Part shown: in pieces, positions 58,652 to 64,000 of the stretch
Layout: every line of letters begins with the position of its first letter
Numbering within the stretch: the stretch's first letter is position 1
Origin: Lewinellaceae bacterium
GTDB lineage: Bacteria; Bacteroidota; Bacteroidia; Chitinophagales; Saprospiraceae
Reading direction: 5' to 3'
Length of the DNA: 64,000 nt
NCBI GenBank assembly: GCA_020636405.1
Contig: JACJXW010000005.1
Location: 1,178,001 to 1,242,000, forward strand
The notes under the pieces: generated by a model
Databases searched by the model: none
The model's input: the letters and a program-made list of their open reading frames with translations, nothing else
Told to the model about the DNA's origin: nothing
Position numbers and translations under genes: made by a program

Positions 58652-59104
58652 ATGAAACGAGACCTCCTGATCGCCAAAATCCTCCTGACCATAGGAGTCC
58701 TGGAATTTTTCGGGCCGCTGTTAAAAGACACCGGCACATCCCACCTAATGAATGCGGAATGGGTGGGCCACGCCAAACTACACCTGGCCTGGTTGTTGGG
58801 ATACATGTTCTTCTCCGGTTTGGCCAATCTCTATTTCATCTGGATCCGAAGGCCCTTTAAGTTATCTCACCTTTATCTGTCTTGCCTGTGGCAGGCGACG
58901 AATATCGCCGGTTTTTGGGCGGCCATCCTCTTTGTCCCGGTGTACGAAGGGGCCATAGTGGACCATCGATACCATACCGAAATATTGGGGATAGACGAAA
59001 ATATTTTTGGTTTTTTGGCCTTATCTCTGGTTCTGGCAGGCGCCTTTTTCTGGACGAAGTTCAAAGTTGAACCGCATTTTAACCGCTCCGCTCCAACCGC
59101 CTGA
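58652..59104 (+). CDS. Small four-helix membrane protein
   Basis: A 150-residue inner-membrane protein with hydrophobic segments at about 6-24, 45-63, 80-97 and 117-137. It sits 12 bp behind the TetR gene and ends 1 bp before the hydroxylase start, so it belongs to that operon. The sequence HAKLHLAWLLGYMFFSGLANL resembles the DUF6640-type helices, but the family is not certain. Possible role in substrate handling at the membrane. Confidence 0.65.
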   Translation: MKRDLLIAKILLTIGVLEFFGPLLKDTGTSHLMNAEWVGHAKLHLAWLLGYMFFSGLANLYFIWIRRPFKLSHLYLSCLWQATNIAGFWAAILFVPVYEGAIVDHRYHTEILGIDENIFGFLALSLVLAGAFFWTKFKVEPHFNRSAPTA

Positions 59105-59105
59105 A

Positions 59106-60890
59106 ATGGAAAGAAAACGGTCAACGGATGTACTGATCATCGGAGGCGGCCCGGTGGGTATGGTGAGTGGTATTTATCTGGATAAACTGGGTATATCGAG
59201 TATCATTGTGGAGCGGCAATTTGAGCTCTCCCAACATCCGAAAGCCCATGAACTGAGCGCCCGTTCCATTGAGATCCTCTGCCAGTTGGGGTTTACACTG
59301 GAGGAGCTGAGAAAGGAAGCGTCCCGCTATGAAGACGCCTCCCGCATTCTGTTTTGCCATACCATCAATGCAGTAATCGGAGAAATTGACCTGCAGGAAG
59401 GGGGGAACGACGAAAAGTACAAAACGCATTTAGCCGCTCCGGAGCCCTATCTGAACCTTTCCCAAACGGAGCTGGAAAAGATCATGCGGCAAAAACTGAG
59501 CGCTTGTCCCGGTTGTCACCTGCTGATCGGCCATCAATGGGAGAGCATGTCGGAAATCTCGGCCGGTATGGAGAGTAAAATCCTGGATCGAAGAGGCAAT
59601 AACACTTTTACCATCAGCAGTAAGTATGTGATCTGCGCCGACGGGGCGGGGAGCCCTAGCCGAAAAGCCCTGGGTATCACCATGGCCGGCGATGAAAAAC
59701 TGGATGACTTCATTAGTGTTTATTTCGAATCGAATTTAAGAGACTTTGTAAAAAGGCCGGCCAAATTGTATTGGATACTGAACCCGGAAGCTCCGGGGAC
59801 TATTATCGCCCACCATATCGAAAAGCGGTGGGTTTATCATTTCCCGATCTATACCCCCCACGAAAAGAAGGAACAGTTTACAAAGGAAATGTTGAAGCGA
59901 CGCCTCCTTATGGCTTTAGGCGAGGAAAATATTCCACTGGACATCAAATCCATCAGCTTCTGGCGGATGGCCTGCCAGGCTGCTTCTGCATTTAGAAAAG
60001 GAAGGTGCTTTTTGGTGGGTGACGCCGCCCACCGGTTCCCGCCGACCGGAGGTTTGGGTATGAATTCAGGCATTGGCGATGTACAAAATCTGTGCTGGAA
60101 ATTGGCAATGGTGATTAATGGAGTGGCCTCTGAACGGTTATTAGACAGCTACGAAGCGGAACGCCGGCCGGTCATCGAGTTGAACAGCCGGGAAAGCCTG
60201 CGCAATTACCGCAAAATATGGGATGTCCCCAGAGCCATGGGGCTCAATCCTGATCTATTGCCGTTGCAGGCCAAAGTGGTGAATAGCTATATTTTCAAAC
60301 TATTTCCAAAAGCCTGGACAAACGGGCTACTGCGCAGGATCTACCGAACGCTTTCCAAAAAGGTTGCCGCCATTCCGGCAAAACCCGTACTCCATGAAAA
60401 GGTGAAACAGGGGATCAAAGAGCAAACGGAACACTTTGACCGAATAGGGTTGGACCTGGGCTATACCTACGACAATGGGGCAATTATTTATCATGAAAAA
60501 AAGAGTCCGCCCCAACATACGGTGAGCGCGTATTTCCCTTCTATTGAGCCCGGCGCGAGGTTTCCTCATTTTTGGGTTTATGAAAAAGACACCAGAACCA
60601 GCTCCCACGAATGGCTGCATCCCGGCAGGTTCACCTTGCTCTGCAATGAGGAGGGAGAAAAATGGTGGTCGGCCAATAAGAGTCGTTTAGATCCTGGTAT
60701 CCAAAAGGCCATTCAGGCCAGAAACATAGGTAAACTCCTGCAAAATCAACCGGACACCGCTCGGGAGCGGGCCTTCTACGATATCTCTTCCGTTCCGTTG
60801 CTGTTGATCCGGCCGGACGGGCAGGTGGCCTGGCAACCTGAAAGCTTACAGGCCGATCCCGCTGATATTTTTAACCAATTACTACCCTGA
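59106..60890 (+). CDS. FAD-dependent aromatic hydroxylase (phenol-hydroxylase-like)
   Basis: A 594-residue flavoprotein monooxygenase. The start at 59106 gives MERKRSTDVLIIGGGPVGMV with the FAD GxGxxG motif at residues 12-17. The second FAD motif GDAAHRFPPTGGLGMNSGIGDVQNL is near residue 300, followed by the C-terminal thioredoxin-like domain found in phenol hydroxylases (FPSIEPGARFPHFWV ... LLLIRPDGQVAWQP). It inserts oxygen into aromatic compounds using NAD(P)H. Located between a membrane protein and an FAH hydrolase, it probably catalyses an early catabolic step. Confidence 0.88.
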   Translation: MERKRSTDVLIIGGGPVGMVSGIYLDKLGISSIIVERQFELSQHPKAHELSARSIEILCQLGFTLEELRKEASRYEDASRILFCHTINAVIGEIDLQEGGNDEKYKTHLAAPEPYLNLSQTELEKIMRQKLSACPGCHLLIGHQWESMSEISAGMESKILDRRGNNTFTISSKYVICADGAGSPSRKALGITMAGDEKLDDFISVYFESNLRDFVKRPAKLYWILNPEAPGTIIAHHIEKRWVYHFPIYTPHEKKEQFTKEMLKRRLLMALGEENIPLDIKSISFWRMACQAASAFRKGRCFLVGDAAHRFPPTGGLGMNSGIGDVQNLCWKLAMVINGVASERLLDSYEAERRPVIELNSRESLRNYRKIWDVPRAMGLNPDLLPLQAKVVNSYIFKLFPKAWTNGLLRRIYRTLSKKVAAIPAKPVLHEKVKQGIKEQTEHFDRIGLDLGYTYDNGAIIYHEKKSPPQHTVSAYFPSIEPGARFPHFWVYEKDTRTSSHEWLHPGRFTLLCNEEGEKWWSANKSRLDPGIQKAIQARNIGKLLQNQPDTARERAFYDISSVPLLLIRPDGQVAWQPESLQADPADIFNQLLP

Positions 60891-60892
60891 CG

Positions 60893-61876
60893 ATGAGCAT
60901 CAAATTGATCGTGCTGATGGCCGCCCTTGTCTTTCTGGTAGGGCTGGCGTATTCCCTTTTTCGGCCGTTGCCGAACATCCCGCCCCCGGCTGCTTTTACC
61001 TGCCTGGAAATAAAGGACGGCGTATTCATCCCAACGGACAGCTTACCTCAACCGCAGAACATTTACGGTATGGGGCTGACCTACAGGCAGCATCTGGTAG
61101 AAACTGCCGCTGAGTACGACCCTGGCGCCTTGCCGCCCATTTTTAAAAAGAAACAGCATACGGTCACCGGTAATGGTTCGAAAGTGAAGTTCCCTGCGGC
61201 GGAAGATCTGATCGCTGCCGCCGGAGAATTGGAGGCTGAGGTAGCCGAAAAGTTGAGCGCGGATTTCAAAAACCTGTCCCCGCTGCTGGATTATGAGGTG
61301 GAACTGGGGTTTGTATTGCTGGAAGCGATCTCCGAAAAAGACCTGTTGGATGAAAGCTTTGTCCCTCAGCTCGGTTTTTTTATAGCCAATGACCTGTCGG
61401 CGAGAAGTGTCGGCTTACTGGGAGAAGGTACGGATATCCGTTATGAATACTGGGGCGTTTCCAAGAGTTTCCCCGGTTTTTTACCCCTTTCTGAGAAAAT
61501 ATGGATCCCTGACTCGCCTACGTCCAATTCCATCCCTTGTATCCGAATTGAGACTTATGTAAACGGGAAAGTGAGGCAATCGCAAACGACGGACAATATG
61601 ATCTTCACTCCCCTGGAGATGCTTCGTTTTATTCACCAAAAGTACTCCGATACGCCTCTGCGCAAAGGAGATATGGTACTGACCGGGACGCCCGGCGGAG
61701 TGGCCATTTCCACCCCCAAAGCATTGGTCCGGCTGAGTAACCTGCTGGGTTTCGGCCGGTATAAAAAGCTGTCGGCAAAGTTGGGCGGTGATCAATCATC
61801 GTTTTTGAAAGTTGGCGATGTTGTGGAAGTGCGGGGGGAAGGGTTTGACGGAGTGAGCGTTGAGATTGTTTTTTAG
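60893..61876 (+). CDS. Membrane-anchored fumarylacetoacetate-hydrolase-family enzyme
   Basis: A 327-residue protein with an N-terminal membrane helix (about 5-24, LIVLMAALVFLVGLAYSLF) and then an FAH domain: GMGLTYRQH, metal ligands in YEVELGFVL (Glu) and FIANDLSAR (Asp), and MVLTGTPGGVA near the end. FAH enzymes cleave or hydrate diketone ring-cleavage products. The anchor is unusual because family members are normally soluble. It follows the hydroxylase by 2 bp and probably processes its product. The stop overlaps a TTAGAGCTTGTTTG sequence resembling an IS end. Confidence 0.82.
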   Translation: MSIKLIVLMAALVFLVGLAYSLFRPLPNIPPPAAFTCLEIKDGVFIPTDSLPQPQNIYGMGLTYRQHLVETAAEYDPGALPPIFKKKQHTVTGNGSKVKFPAAEDLIAAAGELEAEVAEKLSADFKNLSPLLDYEVELGFVLLEAISEKDLLDESFVPQLGFFIANDLSARSVGLLGEGTDIRYEYWGVSKSFPGFLPLSEKIWIPDSPTSNSIPCIRIETYVNGKVRQSQTTDNMIFTPLEMLRFIHQKYSDTPLRKGDMVLTGTPGGVAISTPKALVRLSNLLGFGRYKKLSAKLGGDQSSFLKVGDVVEVRGEGFDGVSVEIVF

Positions 61877-61886
61877 AGCTTGTTTG
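61876..61886. repeat. Possible solo IS-end at the FAH stop codon
   Basis: GAGCTTGTTTG preceded by TTA equals the right-end sequence of the IS at 41353 in reverse complement, over 11 bp only. Chance is quite possible. Confidence 0.2.
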
Positions 61887-61890
61887 TCCG

Positions 61891-62598
61891 CTATCGCTCG
61901 ATATTCCGTTCGATCTTTTCCCGCAGCTGGATCAACTTTTCTTCGGTTTGCGCATAAAAGCTTAGGATGAAACGCCTGTTCATCTGTATCTTCCATAAAT
62001 AGCTCAGCAGTATGTTTTTTTCCTCCTCAGAAATCCTCAGCGGCAGTTGCATGCCGGCTATATTTCCACTTTCATCAAATCCTAAATGCGGAGCAATTTT
62101 GTTGTTTATGGCTGCGAAATAATTATTATGGTACTGCATTTCATCGTATTCCTCTTCAAACTTTTTCAGTATGTTATAGTCGTATTCGTACAGCGTGATG
62201 ATCTCAAGCCGTAGCGCATCATCTTTGATCAATTCCAACCCCCTGGACTTTAAAGTTTCGTAACCAGAGATATTCTGTATGGAGATATAGTCTCTCGTTA
62301 AATTAAAATAGTGCATGGACAGCGTATCTAAATTCACTTCTCGCCCTTCAAGCAGGTTGCGCCAAAACTTGCAGGCCAGTATCCCGTCCTCATGCCCCCT
62401 TTTGTTAATTCTGAGGTCTTCAATATCCTTCTCCAGCCCGTTCGAGATCTCCGCCAGTATCTTGTCGGCGGCTTCATTGTCCCGTCGGTTTTCATTCCAG
62501 TTATTTAGTGCAAACGCCGAAATGACGGCAATGAATATGGACAAAAATTCAAAGCCCAATTTTTTCCAGTTTGTATTCTTCATTTGCTTGATCTTCAT
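61891..62598 (-). CDS. DUF6090-type membrane-anchored protein
   Basis: A 235-residue protein starting MKIKQMKNTNWKKLGFEFLSI at 62598, 2 bp after the preceding gene's stop. One N-terminal membrane helix (about 15-33, FEFLSIFIAVISAFALNNW) with the DUF6090-typical ALNNWNENRR after it, and a long helical soluble part. Common in Bacteroidota and of unknown function. Cotranscribed with the NTF2-like gene at 62601-63050. Confidence 0.75.
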   Translation of the reverse strand: MKIKQMKNTNWKKLGFEFLSIFIAVISAFALNNWNENRRDNEAADKILAEISNGLEKDIEDLRINKRGHEDGILACKFWRNLLEGREVNLDTLSMHYFNLTRDYISIQNISGYETLKSRGLELIKDDALRLEIITLYEYDYNILKKFEEEYDEMQYHNNYFAAINNKIAPHLGFDESGNIAGMQLPLRISEEEKNILLSYLWKIQMNRRFILSFYAQTEEKLIQLREKIERNIER

Positions 62599-62600
62599 TT

Positions 62601-63050
62601 TTATTCCTTTTCTGGAATTTCTCTCCAGGTATAACTTTTGTGTACGATCTTCCATGAACCTTCATATTTAAGCAGCAAAAAATAATCGGTGAAAATTCGC
62701 CAATTGGGTATTACAATTTCCGCCTTGGCTATTGCCGCATCTTTTTCGTAGTCGATCGAAATGATTCGCCCGATCCGGTTTGTTTTTTCCCCTTCTTTCA
62801 CATTCGAGATGTAAGCTTCCCCTGAACGAACCTGTAAACTGTCCTCGGTTGTCACGGCATACAGGTTGAAGTCTGGGTGAAAAGCCTTTCTAAGCCTTTC
62901 AGGTTGCCCATTAGCGGTGCCTTCGATATAGTCCATTAAGGTTTCGCTAATTTGCTCGATTTCTGATGGGCCATCCTCTGTTTGAGCAAACGCATTAAAC
63001 CCGGTAAGGATGAGCAGTACGATAAATCCGGTCGTGATCGATCTCTTCAT
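62601..63050 (-). CDS. Secreted NTF2-like / lumazine-binding-like protein
   Basis: A 149-residue exported protein with signal peptide ending AFAQ and one NTF2-fold domain of the PF12893 type (MDYIEGTANGQPERLRKAFHPDFNLY ... WRIFTDYFLLLKYEGSWKIVHKSY). Probably binds a small molecule in the periplasm. 2 bp before the DUF6090 gene. Confidence 0.78.
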   Translation of the reverse strand: MKRSITTGFIVLLILTGFNAFAQTEDGPSEIEQISETLMDYIEGTANGQPERLRKAFHPDFNLYAVTTEDSLQVRSGEAYISNVKEGEKTNRIGRIISIDYEKDAAIAKAEIVIPNWRIFTDYFLLLKYEGSWKIVHKSYTWREIPEKE

Positions 63051-63482
63051 ATTGATTGCATTTTTTTAAGAAAGTTAACGCAATATAATGCCTGCAGCTA
63101 TACGGGACAAACGCAGCGAGGCGGAAAAGCGCCCGTCAGAATTCACAAATTTCGGGTTGGCAGGCTATAATTCTTCCAAAAGTTTGAGGATCTCTTTACA
63201 AGCTTCTGTAAACTTAGAGCTTTATAATATTGTGCGTCAGAAAACTGAGAATATAATCTGATCGACACCATAAATAAGCTATCGTGGAGTCTTTGGCTAG
63301 GCCTTTGTCAATTTCTTCCTTTCACTCCTTCGAATAAAAGCTGTACTGATGGGCTCCATTTTTTAGATGTTCCTCTATTATTGATTCTTGGCTTTGCTTG
63401 ACAGAATTATCTACCAATTCTTGTGACTGTAACTCACATGATAGAATAATTACAATGATTGCCGAGAGCGCTAATCTTATCA
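63051..63482. other. Region with palindromes and one tiny gene
   Basis: Holds an imperfect palindrome at 63076-63172 (arms TATAATGCCTGC / GCAGGCTATAAT) and the short candidate gene 63322-63483. Otherwise no feature recognised. Confidence 0.45.
63076..63172. repeat. attC-like imperfect palindrome, second site
   Basis: Outer arms TATAATGCCTGCAG / GGCAGGCTATAAT, with GTTAAC on the left edge (63074-) and GTTGGC near the right. The layout resembles a long attC site without a perfect core. It lies between the NTF2-like gene and a tiny upstream gene. Confidence 0.4.
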
Positions 63483-63483
63483 T
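63322..63483 (-). CDS. Tiny exported protein or relic
   Basis: A 53-residue frame from ATG 63483: a signal-like N-terminus (MIRLALSAIIVIILSC, possible lipoprotein) followed by a short polar helix. It lies between two attC-like palindromes, so it could be a small cassette gene, a truncated gene or chance. No family recognised. Confidence 0.35.
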   Translation of the reverse strand: MIRLALSAIIVIILSCELQSQELVDNSVKQSQESIIEEHLKNGAHQYSFYSKE

Positions 63484-63507
63484 TTCTCTTGATTTATTTA
63501 AAGTTGT

Positions 63508-63635
63508 GCCAACGTTGACAATATGGCCAGTAAGGGATTGCGGGCGATTTCTTATCAAGGTACACGAAAAGTTAAAGCGGGCTATAAACCTTTGAATACC
63601 ACTGAAACCCTTATTGGCTATATTGTGTGTTGGGC
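63508..63635. repeat. attC-like imperfect palindrome, first site
   Basis: Left arm GCCAACGTTGACAATATGG at 63508 and right arm CTATATTGTGTGTTGGGC ending at 63635, extended inward by CCAGTAAGGG / CCCTTATTGG, with an inner CAAGGT / ACCTTTG pair. The right end GTTGGGC fits the GTTRRRY core and its complement GCCCAAC fits RYYYAAC; the left end is one base short. It lies directly downstream (minus strand) of the gene ending at 63645. Confidence 0.55.
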
Positions 63636-63644
63636 GTTCGTTAT

Positions 63645-64000
63645 TTATTCAATCACAATATAGTAAGGTATTTTATATAATCCATTATTGAAATATACTA
63701 TCGCTGAATCTCCTATTTCTTTACTTTTATAAATATCTCTTGCAACGGATACATCATCAATTTCTTTCTGTGGACCCCATTCACTAAGTTTTAAATAATA
63801 AGTTGTTGTCTTTCCAGAACTGGTATGTTTATCTAATACTACTGCTTTATAAACAGTCGGTTGAGATTCGTCAAATACAACATTTGTTGTAATCAAGAGT
63901 CCATAGGCATACATTCCTCCGAACATTAACATTCCCAAAATTGCTAAATAAGTAACTCCTTTTTTAAAATTATATTCAACTTTTGAGCCCTTCAAAACTA
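63645..64000 (-). CDS. Hypothetical membrane protein (5' end beyond the window)
   Basis: The frame is open to the right edge; within the window only a TTG at 63995 could start it, so the true start is probably outside. One membrane helix (about LAILGMLMFGGMYAYGLLI) is followed by a beta domain (YKAVVLDKHTS, TTYYLKLSEWG, SAIVYFNNGLYKIPYYIVIE) of DUF3592-like appearance. AT-rich and followed by an attC-like palindrome, which suggests an acquired cassette gene. Confidence 0.55.
   Translation of the reverse strand, partial: VLKGSKVEYNFKKGVTYLAILGMLMFGGMYAYGLLITTNVVFDESQPTVYKAVVLDKHTSSGKTTTYYLKLSEWGPQKEIDDVSVARDIYKSKEIGDSAIVYFNNGLYKIPYYIVIE

Overview
The window reads as a chromosome segment of a Bacteroidota member, most likely class Saprospiria. 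This is inferred from four things: type IX secretion C-terminal tails (genes ending at 3922, 12387 and 53460), two fused sensor-kinase/AraC hybrid regulators (18886-21894 and 47601-52079), SprB-like repeats, and TAnnTTTG-type -7 boxes. No rRNA, integrase or replication gene was seen. Backbone genes are GC-rich; the accessory genes between 30.6 and 46.9 kb are visibly AT-rich.

1-30.5 kb is backbone, mostly on the minus strand up to 18.6 kb. It holds secreted or lipoprotein hydrolases (esterase, alpha/beta hydrolases, an M61 metallopeptidase), a GNAT-HIT fusion, a 1412-residue adhesin-like T9SS cargo, a triple-FAS1 T9SS protein, TPR proteins, and then on the plus strand a 7TM-type hybrid kinase, a nucleoside-sugar-epimerase-like reductase, a triple NTF2-fold secreted protein and a TonB-type outer-membrane barrel.

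30.6-47.6 kb is an accessory island of defence-like genes. A complete type I restriction operon (hsdR-hsdS-hsdM) carries a DarT/DarG DNA ADP-ribosylation toxin-antitoxin pair between hsdS and hsdM. Next come AT-rich single genes, all on the minus strand: a PD-(D/E)XK-like protein with zinc ribbon, a second PD-(D/E)XK-like protein, a HEPN-like protein, a uracil-DNA-glycosylase-fold protein and an AAA+/DUF4143 ATPase. Several are followed by GC-rich spacers that resemble one another, which suggests a cassette-like array. A complete IS5-type element with a TTA target duplication lies inside the island.

47.6-64 kb holds a second very large hybrid regulator with a PhcB-like methyltransferase upstream, a BNR-repeat T9SS protein, a four-gene operon of small membrane, lipoprotein and SRPBCC proteins, and, divergently, a TetR-controlled operon (membrane protein, FAD aromatic hydroxylase, membrane-anchored FAH hydrolase). 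The right edge has small hypothetical genes separated by long attC-like imperfect palindromes.

Across the window there are several families of short inverted-repeat elements (about 140-195 bp, MITE-like). One 159-bp family has four copies. They often sit directly before start codons, one supplies the end of a reading frame, and two GC-rich repeats have been accommodated in frame inside enzymes. These elements, the DarTG-in-RM operon and the cassette-like island are the most interesting parts of the window.
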